DNA from: Bacteroidota bacterium
GTDB taxonomy: Bacteria > Bacteroidota > Bacteroidia > Flavobacteriales_D > Crocinitomicaceae
DNA: 64,000 bases
Reading direction: 5' to 3'
Assembly (NCBI GenBank): GCA_030148165.1
Contig: JASBTZ010000003.1
Location: forward strand, 558,001-622,000
Made by a program: the position numbers and the translations under genes. Under the pieces are notes generated by a model. It was not told the DNA's origin. It ran no database searches and saw only the letters and a program-made list of their open reading frames with translations. The stretch's first letter is position 1; every line of letters begins with the position of its first letter. Of the stretch, positions 9,107 to 18,163 are shown piece by piece.

Positions 9107-10624
9107 ATGAAAACTTCAACACTCCTCTTGACGATTGTACTTGTCACAAGCACAACTCCGACGTTTTCTCAAAACTGGAAAGTAACAGGAAACGGAAACA
9201 CGACCAGCGCCAACAACTTCGTCGGCACTACCGATAATCAAGCTTTGAATTTTAGAACCGATGATGTACAGAGAATGCACATTAGTAATTCCGCAAGTGG
9301 TTTGATTGGAATTGGAAACAATTTCTCAAATCCACAGTCCGTACTTCATATTAATGGAATGCAGAATGAAACAGGTAGTCTTTTTCAAACTACCACGAAC
9401 ATAGGAACTGACAACGTCTGGTCCATGAGTGCAACCAGCAATTTTGCACCTAGATTCATCGTTCAGAATCCTGCTAATACCTATGACGTTGAATTAGCCA
9501 CATATAACAATGGTGAGATCAACTTCTTCACTAATTATTCAGGTACGGGTGAAGCTCGATCCATGAGTATTCAAGGAGGCGGAGGAAATTTAGTTCACGG
9601 TCAAGTGGCTCTCAGCAATAATCTACCGTTGAATTTTGATGCGCAATCTCGCTTGCATCTTCACAAAACTATATTTGACGGTGGTGCTACAGCCGGTAAT
9701 TTCATTCAGTTCACAAATTCGAACACTTACGGAGGAGATATGCCAGGTCAAAATAGCGGATTACAAATCGGTACTCCATCTCAGAGTAACGCAGCATATA
9801 TAAGGCAATGGGAAGATGCTCCTTTACAATTCTTTGCAGGAGCGAACCAATCTGCAGGTGCATTTCCTCTGGTTAGATTACATATCAATGCCAATGTAGG
9901 ACAGGTTGATGAAGGGTTTATCGGTATAAATACGCAGGACCCAACTTCGCGATTGGATATTAATGGTGATCTCCGAATTCGACTCGCAGCGGAAGAAGAG
10001 AATCCTGACTTCCTACTGGTAGGTGTACAACATGCTGGAAACCCTAATGATTTGGATGTCCGACGAATGGCGCTTTCCGGAAATGCTAATAAATATCTAG
10101 CCGGAGATGGAAGCTGGAAAGACTTACCAAAGACTGCCGATGAAGAATTTATACAGGAATTGACTGCAGAGATAGCGAATCAAAGATCCCTTTTGGAAGA
10201 GAAGGATGCTGTAATTAATGACCTTAATGAACGATTGACTGCAATTGAGCAATGTCTGAAAAAACTAAATTTATTCGACGCTGAAGCGGAAAATATTGAA
10301 TCAACCCCGGAAGAGACACAGGAGATACTATCCAGATCAATCGAAGTTACATTGGCTGATAAGGAACAGATTGTACTGGATCAAAATGTACCAAATCCTT
10401 TTGCTGAAAGAACAACCATATCGTATTATCTTCCCGACTATGTATCTGAAGCATCCATTCAGTTCCACGATGGCATGGGACAGTTAATCAGTGAAGTTTT
10501 CATTAATGAAAGTGGTGGTGGAAGCCTTAATGTTTATGGTAGTGACCTCAGCACCGGAACATATACCTATACTCTTATAGCTGATGGGAAACCCGTTTCT
10601 ACTAAAAGAATGGTAAAGCCCTAA
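9107..10624 (+). CDS. Secreted protein with coiled coil and type IX secretion sorting domain
   Basis: Signal peptide at residues 1-21 (hydrophobic LLLTIVLVTSTTPTFSQ, cleaved around Gln21/22). Residues 22-330 are rich in Asn, Gly, Thr and Ser and read like the trimeric, beta-rich 'tail fibre-like' surface proteins of Bacteroidota (phrases such as LGIGTxxP: here FIGINTQDPTSRLDINGDLRI). Residues about 345-385 form a heptad-patterned coiled coil (EEFIQELTAEIANQRSLLEE), which in such proteins supports trimerisation. The last 80 residues are a Por/T9SS type A sorting domain (LDQNVPNPFAERTTISYYLP ... GTYTYTLIADGKPVSTKRMV). The protein is therefore expected to be exported by Sec, moved across the outer membrane by T9SS and anchored or released at the surface. 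No enzymatic motif seen. A candidate RNA structure lies directly upstream. Confidence 0.8.
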   Translation: MKTSTLLLTIVLVTSTTPTFSQNWKVTGNGNTTSANNFVGTTDNQALNFRTDDVQRMHISNSASGLIGIGNNFSNPQSVLHINGMQNETGSLFQTTTNIGTDNVWSMSATSNFAPRFIVQNPANTYDVELATYNNGEINFFTNYSGTGEARSMSIQGGGGNLVHGQVALSNNLPLNFDAQSRLHLHKTIFDGGATAGNFIQFTNSNTYGGDMPGQNSGLQIGTPSQSNAAYIRQWEDAPLQFFAGANQSAGAFPLVRLHINANVGQVDEGFIGINTQDPTSRLDINGDLRIRLAAEEENPDFLLVGVQHAGNPNDLDVRRMALSGNANKYLAGDGSWKDLPKTADEEFIQELTAEIANQRSLLEEKDAVINDLNERLTAIEQCLKKLNLFDAEAENIESTPEETQEILSRSIEVTLADKEQIVLDQNVPNPFAERTTISYYLPDYVSEASIQFHDGMGQLISEVFINESGGGSLNVYGSDLSTGTYTYTLIADGKPVSTKRMVKP

Positions 10625-10636
10625 CGTATAGAGCTA

Positions 10637-12034
10637 CTAAAGTTTTTCCGATTTGGCGATAATTGCTGACACCGTTGCGTCACTAGTTACATTGATCACG
10701 GTGCGACACATATCCAGAATCCGATCCACAGGTAGTACAATGGCTATCCAAAGCGGATTGAGTCCTACTGACTCGAGCACAATCATTAACATGATCAATC
10801 CCGCACTTGGTACGGCAGCCGCTCCGATGGATGCCAGCGTCGCTGTTGCAACAATTCCCAATTGTTGATATAGCGATAGGTCGACATCGTGATATTGCGC
10901 CAGGAATATAACGGCAACCGCCTGATAAAGTGAGGTTCCGTCCATATTGACTGTAGCTCCAATGGGTAAAACAAAATCCGTCACCTTATCCGAAACTTTC
11001 AGGTTATTATTTACGCAATCAATCGTAACGGGGAGCGTTGCTGCACTCGAACTTGTAGAGAATGCGAGGAACTGCGCAGGACTTAATCCCCTGAAGAACT
11101 CCGAATAGGAGATTTTTACGCCAAATAAACGCAGCAAAAGTGGATAGAACAGGAATAGCATAGCCATTAGACCACCAAAAACTACGAGTGAATAGAATCC
11201 TAGTCGAATAAACACATCAATCAGCTCTTCGAAGCTGTCTGCTGCACCAGCCAGAACCCCGGCCATTAAACAGAAAACAAAGAAAGGAGCGGCTTTCATG
11301 ACGATATGAACCATTTGGATAAAGACATCATTCATCCCTTCGAAGAAGTCTTTTATTCGATTCGTGCGTTCCGTCTTAATCAAGGCAAGTGTAATGCCGA
11401 AAAACAAAGAGAAAAAGATGACCTGGAGCATTAGCTTCCCATCTGACAACGAAAGAACCAGGTTCTGAGGAACCATGTCTACTAAAGGTTGAAGCGGGCT
11501 TTGCTTTTTATTAGCATCCACATCCGCTTTCTTTTCCATGGCTTTTTGATATTCATCCTTCTCCAGATCTGCAGCCATACCTGTACGCACCTTATTTATC
11601 AAAGAGCTATCAGCAGTGGCCAATAAATTTTTCCCATCCTTAATTTCCACCTGGTTGTCAAACGCCCATATCTCGTACGATAGCCTTCGTTCATTTCGTG
11701 TATTTGTATCACCTGCCTTTCCAGGAGCCAGAACGTTGACTAGTAATAACCCGACTGTAACCGAGAATACCGTTGTGATCAAGTACATCCCCAGTGTTTT
11801 GAAACCCATTCTTCCCAGGCTCGAAATATCTCCCAATCCTGCAACACCGCTGATGATTGAAAACATGACGAGTGGAACTGCGATGAATTTCAAACAGTTG
11901 ATAAAGATGGTTCCGAAAGGATTTATCCAGTCTAATGTAAACTCATTCAGTCCAAACTTACCGGACATTAATGCCCAGACCACACCTAACAACATTGCGA
12001 TCAGTATCTTCCAGTGGAGTGCTAACTTTGTCAT
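10637..12034 (-). CDS. Dicarboxylate/amino acid:cation symporter (GltP/SdcS, DAACS family)
   Basis: Inner-membrane secondary transporter of glutamate, aspartate or C4-dicarboxylates driven by Na+ or H+; 465 aa. Diagnostic motifs of the two re-entrant loops and TM7-TM8 are clear: FSTSSSAATLPVTIDCV and LPIGATVNMDGTSLYQAVAV, then GIVATATLASIGAAAVPSAG and VDRILDMCRTVINVTSDAT. The Asp in RILDMCRT and the Arg are the usual substrate-binding pair. A hydrophilic, charged insert of about 70 residues (roughly residues 112-182) separates TM3 and TM4, longer than in enterobacterial GltP. Convergent with the preceding T9SS gene (12 bases between stops). The exact substrate cannot be determined. Confidence 0.92.
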   Translation of the reverse strand: MTKLALHWKILIAMLLGVVWALMSGKFGLNEFTLDWINPFGTIFINCLKFIAVPLVMFSIISGVAGLGDISSLGRMGFKTLGMYLITTVFSVTVGLLLVNVLAPGKAGDTNTRNERRLSYEIWAFDNQVEIKDGKNLLATADSSLINKVRTGMAADLEKDEYQKAMEKKADVDANKKQSPLQPLVDMVPQNLVLSLSDGKLMLQVIFFSLFFGITLALIKTERTNRIKDFFEGMNDVFIQMVHIVMKAAPFFVFCLMAGVLAGAADSFEELIDVFIRLGFYSLVVFGGLMAMLFLFYPLLLRLFGVKISYSEFFRGLSPAQFLAFSTSSSAATLPVTIDCVNNNLKVSDKVTDFVLPIGATVNMDGTSLYQAVAVIFLAQYHDVDLSLYQQLGIVATATLASIGAAAVPSAGLIMLMIVLESVGLNPLWIAIVLPVDRILDMCRTVINVTSDATVSAIIAKSEKL

Positions 12035-12130
12035 GCAGCGAAGATAAGAAAAAGCAATTGTGGGCTTATAAAATACTTTAAGTCTAAAATAATATACATG
12101 AATAAGCGTTCAATATAGAAACTAGAAATC

Positions 12131-12424
12131 ATGACTCTCTTCAAGTACAAACGCCTCATCCTTATACTCGCTACGGCGTCTATCCTTCTAATTTTTCCTC
12201 TTATTGCAATGACTTTAAGCAATGAGGTAAACTGGAGTTCATTCGATTTTTTATTAGCTGGAATCCTACTTTTTGGCACAGGACTATCCATAGAGCTAGT
12301 ATTAAGAAAGTTCAGGCAAGCACATCAGCGGGCAGTGATACTCCTTTCAATACTTACCGTTCTTGTATTATTATGGCTTGAGTTAGCCGTTGGAATATTT
12401 GGTTCACCAATTAGCGGTAGTTAA
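12131..12424 (+). CDS. Small integral membrane protein (97 aa)
   Basis: Three predicted transmembrane helices: ILILATASILLIFPLIAMT (about 10-28), FDFLLAGILLFGTGLSIELV (39-58) and AVILLSILTVLVLLWLELAV (68-87), with a basic loop RKFRQAHQR between the second and third. This layout resembles short uncharacterised Bacteroidota membrane proteins. I do not recognise a named family. It is divergent from the symporter gene (96 bases apart) and has its own start ATG at 12131. An overlapping minus-strand frame (12031-12291) is less protein-like and I take it as a shadow. Confidence 0.6.
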   Translation: MTLFKYKRLILILATASILLIFPLIAMTLSNEVNWSSFDFLLAGILLFGTGLSIELVLRKFRQAHQRAVILLSILTVLVLLWLELAVGIFGSPISGS

Positions 12425-12470
12425 GTTTATACAATGTGAATTGCGGTTTGATTCCCGATACAATTTGCAG

Positions 12471-12501
12471 TTGCGTCAGAATATAGTTTTCATTATCTTT
12501 A
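12471..12501 (+). promoter_or_regulatory. Predicted promoter of the T9SS repeat protein gene
   Basis: TTG (12471-12473), 20-base spacer, TATCTTTA (12494-12501): matches TTG-N17-23-TANNTTTG except for the last base. Predicted start near 12508, leaving a leader of about 15 bases before the ATG at 12523. Confidence 0.45.
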
Positions 12502-12522
12502 AGCCAAATTAATCTTACTACA

Positions 12523-13764
12523 ATGAAATTACTAGCTACTACATTATTTACTTTGCTTACATTATTTGGATTTAGTCAGACTTACTCAGCTACGGATAGC
12601 GTAATGGTTGTTGGAATAAACCAAAGTGGATTCAATAATAATTCTCGTGGATTCGAATTTACACCTAACACAGATCTAACATTAACACACATGGGGTTGA
12701 GGATACCTGGCACAACCGGTACTTATACCTGGGTGATTTTTGAAACTGCATCACAGACCATTGTGCATCAACAACCGGTTACAATAGTGCCGACTATAGG
12801 CGTTTGGGAATACGAACCTATCAGCGCACCAGTTACTCTAAATCAGGGAACAAATTACATTTTAATCCTCAATCACCAGGGAACGCAATCAACACCGTAC
12901 TATTACGAAACGAACAATCAGGTGAATTTCAATTTAACTTATGTACAAATGCGTTATTGTAACAGCTGTGGGCCTACAACATTCCCGAGCTCTACTTTGA
13001 ATAACTATCATTACGGAACACCTGACTTCCTGTTTAATACATGTGCAACACCAAATCAAGTCACTTTGAATGAGACGGCTTGTGATTCTTATTTGTCGCC
13101 AAGTGGTAATTACAACTGGACATCCTCAGGAACATACGTAGATACGGTAACGGGACCTGGTTGTGACACGATATATACTATCAATCTCGCAATTAAAAAT
13201 ACGACTATGAGTTCGATAAACGTGACTGATTGTGATAGTATATACACATCGCCAAGTGGAAACTATACTTGGACTTCAGCGGGAACATATTATGATACCA
13301 TATCGAATTCAGCTGGATGCGATTCTATAATGACAATAAACCTAACATTTGCCTCGCCTACATATGGAACTCAAACTGAAAGTGCTATTGACATGTATAC
13401 TTGGCCTCTCAATGGACAAACCTATACCACATCAGGCACTTATGTAGATACCATTCAAAATTCAGCAGGCTGTGACAGTATTGTAACACTAAATTTAACG
13501 GTAGAATACACCGGAATCGAGGAAGGAATACTAAGCAATTTAACTATCTATCCGAACCCTGCAAGTAATCATATTAACGTGAGTGTTCCGGAAGAACTGC
13601 TAGGCACGAATTTCAAGATCTATGATAATAAAGGAAAAGTTGTTTTAAGTGGCAAGCTTGAGCAATCTGAAATCAAGATAGAAATCGATGAATGGGCGAA
13701 CGGAGCCTACATTCTACATGTGAATGGAGCTTTTGAGAAATCATTCCGAATAGTAAAAGAATAA
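12523..13764 (+). CDS. Secreted protein with three Cys-Asp-Ser repeats and T9SS sorting domain
   Basis: Signal peptide (residues 1-18, LLATTLFTLLTLFGFSQ). Residues 20-170 form a beta-rich domain, probably jelly-roll like, with a cysteine pair RYCNSCGP. Residues about 183-327 hold three repeats of about 45 residues built as CDSxxxxSGNYxWTSxGTYxDT...GCDSIxTINL; the first two keep the leading Cys, while in the third it is replaced (SAIDMYTWPLNGQTY). These repeats are common in large adhesin-like proteins of Bacteroidota. The C-terminal 75 residues (LTIYPNPASNHINVSVPEEL ... NGAYILHVNGAFEKSFRIVK) form a type A T9SS sorting domain. The gene stands alone between its own promoter and a strong terminator. 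Function beyond surface exposure is unknown. Confidence 0.8.
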   Translation: MKLLATTLFTLLTLFGFSQTYSATDSVMVVGINQSGFNNNSRGFEFTPNTDLTLTHMGLRIPGTTGTYTWVIFETASQTIVHQQPVTIVPTIGVWEYEPISAPVTLNQGTNYILILNHQGTQSTPYYYETNNQVNFNLTYVQMRYCNSCGPTTFPSSTLNNYHYGTPDFLFNTCATPNQVTLNETACDSYLSPSGNYNWTSSGTYVDTVTGPGCDTIYTINLAIKNTTMSSINVTDCDSIYTSPSGNYTWTSAGTYYDTISNSAGCDSIMTINLTFASPTYGTQTESAIDMYTWPLNGQTYTTSGTYVDTIQNSAGCDSIVTLNLTVEYTGIEEGILSNLTIYPNPASNHINVSVPEELLGTNFKIYDNKGKVVLSGKLEQSEIKIEIDEWANGAYILHVNGAFEKSFRIVKE

Positions 13765-13787
13765 GCGCACTTTATCTGTATAATATT

Positions 13788-13814
13788 AAGGAGCGATCAT
13801 GTCGCTCCTTTTTT
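13788..13814 (+). terminator. Rho-independent terminator
   Basis: Perfect 9-bp stem AAGGAGCGA (13788-13796) / TCGCTCCTT (13802-13810), loop TCATG, followed by a run of T to 13814. It ends the T9SS gene upstream. Confidence 0.85.
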
Positions 13815-13860
13815 ATTTGATAAATTTCAGCTAGATGTTTAAAAGTTCCTTTATCACAAA

Positions 13861-13891
13861 TTTGTATATAAGCGGTATTTTCGTATAATTG
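13861..13891 (+). promoter_or_regulatory. Predicted promoter of rho
   Basis: TTTG (13861-13864), 19-base spacer, TATAATTG (13884-13891), one mismatch from TANNTTTG. The predicted start near 13898 leaves a leader of about 75 bases, long enough for the autoregulation known for rho in other bacteria, though no specific leader structure was recognised. Confidence 0.45.
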
Positions 13892-13974
13892 TATCGCAAA
13901 CGCAATTCGGCGTTTCATATTCCTAGACGTATTTATATACAATAGATCCTTAAGATTAATCATATTTTCAATTA

Positions 13975-15519
13975 ATGGATATCAAAGAACTCGAAGGCAA
14001 AAAGATTGCCGATCTAAGAGAAATTGCAAAAGCTGCAGGTATTGACAATGCAGACGACCTGAAAAAAGACGAAATCATCGAGCAATTAACCGGTAAAAGC
14101 GGTGGCAGTAGCGATGATGATAGTGATAAGAAAAAACGTCCGCGCAAGCGCGTGGTTAAAGAAGATGAGCAGGCGGAAGAGCAAGTTAATCTTTTCAAAG
14201 ATGCTAAAAGTGAAAAACCTAAAGTTGAAGAACCTAAAGTTGAAGAACCTAAAGCTGAGATGGAAGAGAAACCTGTGAAGGAAAAGAAAGAGGATAAGGC
14301 TGATAAGCCATCAAGAGAAAAACGTCCATCAAATGACAATAAAGGATCTCGTCAAGGAAGCAAATCAAGAAACAGCGATAAGGAAGACGGAAAATACAAC
14401 CTTGTAGGTATTGTTGAAGCAGAAGGTGTTATTGAAGTGCTTGCTGATGGATACGGATTCCTGAGATCATCTGATTATAATTATTTGCCTTCTCCTGACG
14501 ATATTTATGTATCACAAAGTCAGGTTAAGCTGTTTGGCTTAAAAACAGGTGATACTGTAGTAGGTACTATACGACCTCCAAGAGAAGGAGAAAAATATTT
14601 CCCATTGGTTAAAGTGGAATCAATTAATGGCCGTGATCCGAGTTATATTCGTGATCGTGTACCATTTCAATACCTCACTCCCCTATTCCCGGATGAGAAA
14701 TTCAATTTAACCGGCCATGAACAGGAGACATTATCAACACGCGTAATGGACTTATTCGCTCCAATCGGTAAAGGACAACGTGGAATGATCGTGGCACAAC
14801 CTAAGACCGGTAAAACGATGTTATTGAAAGACGTAGCGAATGCCATAGCAGCGAATCACCCTGAAACTTATTTAATTGTTCTTCTAATCGATGAGCGACC
14901 TGAAGAGGTAACCGATATGGCACGTTCGGTAAATGCCGAGGTAATTGCTTCGACATTCGATGAGCCAGCAGATCGTCACGTAAAGGTTGCGAACATTGTG
15001 TTGGAGAAAGCAAAACGAATGGTTGAATGCGGTCACGATGTATGTATCCTTTTGGATTCAATTACACGACTTGCACGAGCATATAATACCGTGTCCCCTG
15101 CTTCAGGAAAGGTACTTTCCGGTGGTGTGGATGCAAACGCACTTCACAAGCCTAAGCGATTCTTTGGTTCGGCACGTAAGATCGAAAACGGAGGTTCACT
15201 TTCTATCCTGGCAACAGCATTGACTGAAACGGGATCGAAAATGGACGAGGTGATCTTTGAGGAATTCAAAGGAACAGGTAACATGGAACTTCAGTTGGAT
15301 CGTAAGATCTCGAATCGACGTATCTATCCTGCAATCGATATTACTTCTTCCGGTACTCGTCGTGAAGACCTGCTATTGGACAAAGATGTATTACAACGTG
15401 TATGGTTGTTGCGTAAATTCATTGCAGATATGAACCCGGTAGAAGCCATGGAATTCATGAAGGAAAGAATGGAGACAACGCTTTCCAATGAGGAGTTCTT
15501 ATTGACCATGAACGGCTAA
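13975..15519 (+). CDS. rho: Transcription termination factor Rho
   Basis: Hexameric RNA-dependent ATPase/helicase that terminates transcription. The 514-residue protein starts with a Rho_N (SAP-like) domain ([17 protein letters not shown], residues 5-45). A long, highly charged insert follows (about 46-140, rich in Lys, Glu, Asp and Arg, with tandem KVEEP units), as is usual in Bacteroidota. The RNA-binding cold-shock domain contains [20 protein letters not shown]. The ATPase core has Walker [10 protein letters not shown], the RPEEVTDM block, Walker [16 protein letters not shown], and the Q/R-loop region [19 protein letters not shown]. It is followed after one base by a DUF4199 gene, suggesting co-transcription. 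Confidence 0.97.
   Translation: MDIKELEGKKIADLREIAKAAGIDNADDLKKDEIIEQLTGKSGGSSDDDSDKKKRPRKRVVKEDEQAEEQVNLFKDAKSEKPKVEEPKVEEPKAEMEEKPVKEKKEDKADKPSREKRPSNDNKGSRQGSKSRNSDKEDGKYNLVGIVEAEGVIEVLADGYGFLRSSDYNYLPSPDDIYVSQSQVKLFGLKTGDTVVGTIRPPREGEKYFPLVKVESINGRDPSYIRDRVPFQYLTPLFPDEKFNLTGHEQETLSTRVMDLFAPIGKGQRGMIVAQPKTGKTMLLKDVANAIAANHPETYLIVLLIDERPEEVTDMARSVNAEVIASTFDEPADRHVKVANIVLEKAKRMVECGHDVCILLDSITRLARAYNTVSPASGKVLSGGVDANALHKPKRFFGSARKIENGGSLSILATALTETGSKMDEVIFEEFKGTGNMELQLDRKISNRRIYPAIDITSSGTRREDLLLDKDVLQRVWLLRKFIADMNPVEAMEFMKERMETTLSNEEFLLTMNG
14218..14262 (+). repeat. 15-bp in-frame tandem repeat in the rho insert
   Basis: CCTAAAGTTGAAGAA occurs twice head to tail (14218-14232, 14233-14247), followed by a diverged third copy CCTAAAGCTGAGATG (14248-14262). 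It encodes repeated PKVEE units in the disordered linker of Rho. The repeat unit keeps frame, so copy number can change without breaking the gene. Confidence 0.8.
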
Positions 15520-15520
15520 T

Positions 15521-16084
15521 ATGAAGATTACTGTTCGAACAGGTTTAGTCTTTGCACTTGTTTGGATCCTATTCAAAATGATCCTCTTATGGACAGGCGC
15601 ATTTCGATACAACATCGTCCCACCTGTTCTATTCAATATGCTTTGCTTATTGCTCGCTATTTCTGTGGGGCTCTATCTGCACAAGCGCAAAGAAGGAACG
15701 CTGGGTAATGCCCTAAACGATATCAAGAACGGATTGAGTGCCGGGATGCCGTATGCTATAATTGTAAGTGTCTTTATCTATTTTTATTACGACAAGATCG
15801 ATCCCGAATTCAACGGACATCAGATAGCTGAAGCACATCAGGGTATTAAAGAGATGCTGGATGATCCGGATAATCTGACACAGCTGCGCGAAGAGAATGC
15901 TGAATTTGAAGTGAAAACCAAAGAGGAGATCTTTGAGTCACTCAAACAAGGACCGGAAAACTTCTACAACGCAGGATCTACAATGACTCTTTCCTTGTTA
16001 GCTATGCTCATTCTTGGGACACTCAACAGTATCTTTATTACGATCATTTATCGTAAGGTCGTGTTCAGGGATTTACCGAGGTAA
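15521..16084 (+). CDS. DUF4199 family membrane protein
   Basis: 187-residue membrane protein of a family found mainly in Bacteroidota. Predicted helices: VFALVWILFKMILLW (10-25), LFNMLCLLLAISVGLYL (37-53), AGMPYAIIVSVFIYFYY (75-91) and TLSLLAMLILGTLNSIFITI (154-173). A soluble acidic segment (about 92-150) lies between helices three and four. No catalytic motif. It begins one base after the rho stop codon, so it is probably transcribed with rho. Function unknown. Confidence 0.75.
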   Translation: MKITVRTGLVFALVWILFKMILLWTGAFRYNIVPPVLFNMLCLLLAISVGLYLHKRKEGTLGNALNDIKNGLSAGMPYAIIVSVFIYFYYDKIDPEFNGHQIAEAHQGIKEMLDDPDNLTQLREENAEFEVKTKEEIFESLKQGPENFYNAGSTMTLSLLAMLILGTLNSIFITIIYRKVVFRDLPR

Positions 16085-16108
16085 TTAACATCATTAAGAC
16101 TTTTTATA

Positions 16109-16453
16109 ATGTTAAAAATCAACAATGCCCGGGTTAATGTGATGATCTCCGACATGGAGCAATCCATTGATTTCTACGTGAATATCTTAGGTTTAGACCT
16201 GACAAACCGATATGGTGATCACTACGCAGAATTGAATGCCTGTGACTTTGTAATTGCCCTTCATCCAACCAATGAAAAGATTCAATTCGGCACGAATATG
16301 TCTATTGGACTGGGTGTTCAGGATTTTGATGAATCCATATCCAAATTGCAAGAATTAGGAGTTGAATTCACCTTCGAACAAGGCGGTTATATTCGATTAG
16401 CTCATTTTAAGGATCCGGATGGTAACCAGCTGTTTCTGGCTGAAAACCAATAA
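16109..16453 (+). CDS. VOC (glyoxalase/bleomycin-resistance/dioxygenase) family protein
   Basis: Single vicinal-oxygen-chelate module pair of 114 aa: NARVNVMISDMEQSIDFYVNIL at the N-terminus, and HFKDPDGNQLFLAE near the C-terminus, the classical end of VOC proteins. Most members are metal-dependent and dimeric; the likely ligand positions here are His near HYAELNACDFVIALH and the Glu of the FLAE segment. The substrate cannot be predicted; glyoxalase, dioxygenase and drug-binding members share this layout. It follows the DUF4199 gene by 24 bases and precedes a DUF3817 gene by 8 bases, a probable small operon downstream of rho. Confidence 0.8.
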   Translation: MLKINNARVNVMISDMEQSIDFYVNILGLDLTNRYGDHYAELNACDFVIALHPTNEKIQFGTNMSIGLGVQDFDESISKLQELGVEFTFEQGGYIRLAHFKDPDGNQLFLAENQ

Positions 16454-16461
16454 GCTTGTTG

Positions 16462-16761
16462 ATGAAAAAAGCCGCATTGTCTTATTTGCGATTGTTTGCG
16501 ATCCTGGAAGGTATTTCCTATTTAGCTTTTGGAGTTACAATGCCTTTAAAATACATGGCTGAAATGCACGCTCCCAATTATATTGTTGGAATGATACACG
16601 GACTTCTGTTTGTCGCATACTGCGTACTCGTTTTAGTGGTTGCGCGTAAATTGAAATGGAAATTCAGCACAACATTCTACGCTGGGATAGCCTCTCTCCT
16701 GCCATTCGGAACTTTTGTAGCGGATGCGAAGATCTTTAAAAAAGAGCTGGATGACCTATAG
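16462..16761 (+). CDS. DUF3817 family membrane protein
   Basis: 99-residue integral membrane protein, starting from the ATG at 16462 (a TTG two codons earlier also opens the frame). Features: YLRLFAILEGISYLAFGVTMPLK, typical of the family start with a Glu-Gly in the first helix; a His-containing second helix VGMIHGLLFVAYCVLVLVV; and a third segment AGIASLLPFGTFVADAKIFK, the family's C-terminal PFG..FxxD pattern. Members occur alone or fused to transporters, and the function is not established. Probably co-transcribed with the VOC gene eight bases upstream. Confidence 0.75.
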   Translation: MKKAALSYLRLFAILEGISYLAFGVTMPLKYMAEMHAPNYIVGMIHGLLFVAYCVLVLVVARKLKWKFSTTFYAGIASLLPFGTFVADAKIFKKELDDL

Positions 16762-16834
16762 GCTTATCTAGAATCATTACAAATTAGTTCACTTTTTCGT
16801 TGTTTGATTAGTCTTTATTCTATTTCTTTGCACT

Positions 16835-18088
16835 GTGAAAAGAGGAAAAGTAGAATTGATGGCGCCTGCAGGAGGATTTGATTCCCTGCAAGCAGCATTG
16901 GATAACGGTGCGGATTCCGTTTATTTTGGTGTTGACCAACTCAACATGCGAGCTCGTGCAACGATGAACTTTACGCTTGGTGATCTGGAAGAGATCGCTG
17001 AACGATGCGGTGAACGGGGTGTTAAGTCATATCTGACACTCAACGCTATCATTTACAACCATGATCTTTCCCTTATTAAAACGGTTGTTGACCGAGTTAA
17101 GGAAGCAGGCATTACAGCAATTATAGCTTCTGATCAAGCCGTTATTGGTTATGCAAAATCACAAGATGTGGATGTACATATTTCCACTCAGCTTAACGTA
17201 ACTAATATCGAAACAGTCAAGTTCTACAGTCTTTTTGCCAACGTTATGGTTCTTTCGCGTGAGTTGAGTCTGAGACAAGTTCAGGAAATCTGTGAAGGAG
17301 TTGTACGGGAAGATGTACGTGGTCCAAATGGAGAGTTGGTAAAGATCGAAGTATTTGGTCATGGAGCTCTTTGCATGGCCGTTTCGGGTAAATGTTACCT
17401 CAGTCTTCACACGACTAACTCATCTGCCAACAGAGGAGCTTGTGTACAGAACTGTCGTCGAAAATACAAAGTAATCGATCTGGAAGATGGTCATGAGCTT
17501 GAGTTGGATAATGAGTACATCATGTCGCCGAAAGATCTTTGCACGATTGATTTCCTCGATCAATTGGTGGATACGGGTATTTCAGTACTTAAAATTGAAG
17601 GACGCGGTCGCGCGCCTGAATACGTTGCGACGGTAATCAAATGCTATCGAGAAGCACTGGATGCAGTTGCAGAAGGAACTTATACCGAGGAAAAGGTTGC
17701 AGATTGGATGTCTCGTTTGGAAAAAGTATACAACCGTGGTTTCTGGGGAGGTTACTTCCTTGGACAGGAATTAGGCGAATGGACAGATGCCAGCGGATCC
17801 AAAGCAACAGTTAAGAAAGTCTTCCTAGGAAAAGGAATGCATTACTATTCAAAAGCTAAAATTGGTCAATTCAAGATCGAAGCACAACAATTACGCAAAG
17901 GTGATAATATCCTTATTACCGGACCTACAACAGGTGTTATAGAAACAACTGTAGAATCCATGCGTGTTGACGACGAAGAGGCAGACATAGCAGCTCGAGG
18001 ATCAGAAGTGACATTCTTCGTAGATAAGGTGATTCGTGCTTCAGACAAGCTATATAAGGTCGTTCCCGCTGAAGAGGTTCAGGATTAG
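16835..18088 (+). CDS. U32 peptidase family protein (TrhP/YegQ-like tRNA uridine hydroxylation factor)
   Basis: 417 aa. The N-terminal half is the U32 domain: ELMAPAGGFDSLQAALDNGA (residues 6-25), then the U32 signature around EVFGHGALCMAVSGKCYLS with conserved cysteines in GACVQNCRRKY (about residues 170-205). The C-terminal beta-barrel follows (about 330-417). Members with this layout (E. coli YegQ/TrhP, B. subtilis YrrN/YrrO) act in prephenate-dependent 5-hydroxylation of tRNA uridine 34, and others are collagenase-like peptidases; I favour the tRNA role. The start is a GTG at 16835: the first ATG would remove the beta strand (KRGKVEL) that precedes the conserved MAPAGG. Confidence 0.85.
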   Translation: MKRGKVELMAPAGGFDSLQAALDNGADSVYFGVDQLNMRARATMNFTLGDLEEIAERCGERGVKSYLTLNAIIYNHDLSLIKTVVDRVKEAGITAIIASDQAVIGYAKSQDVDVHISTQLNVTNIETVKFYSLFANVMVLSRELSLRQVQEICEGVVREDVRGPNGELVKIEVFGHGALCMAVSGKCYLSLHTTNSSANRGACVQNCRRKYKVIDLEDGHELELDNEYIMSPKDLCTIDFLDQLVDTGISVLKIEGRGRAPEYVATVIKCYREALDAVAEGTYTEEKVADWMSRLEKVYNRGFWGGYFLGQELGEWTDASGSKATVKKVFLGKGMHYYSKAKIGQFKIEAQQLRKGDNILITGPTTGVIETTVESMRVDDEEADIAARGSEVTFFVDKVIRASDKLYKVVPAEEVQD

Positions 18089-18163
18089 CAATTGCTTTAA
18101 CCGTTGCTTTTTTATAATCCTCATTTTAGTGTTATCTTGGGCTGAAACCTAAAATAACATAAC

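Noticed and set aside
12031-12291. Minus-strand ORF of 86 residues
   Set aside because: It overlaps the start of the symporter gene by four bases and the plus-strand membrane protein gene (12131-12424), which has three good transmembrane helices. Its composition (RIPANKKSNELQFTSLLKVI) is not protein-like.
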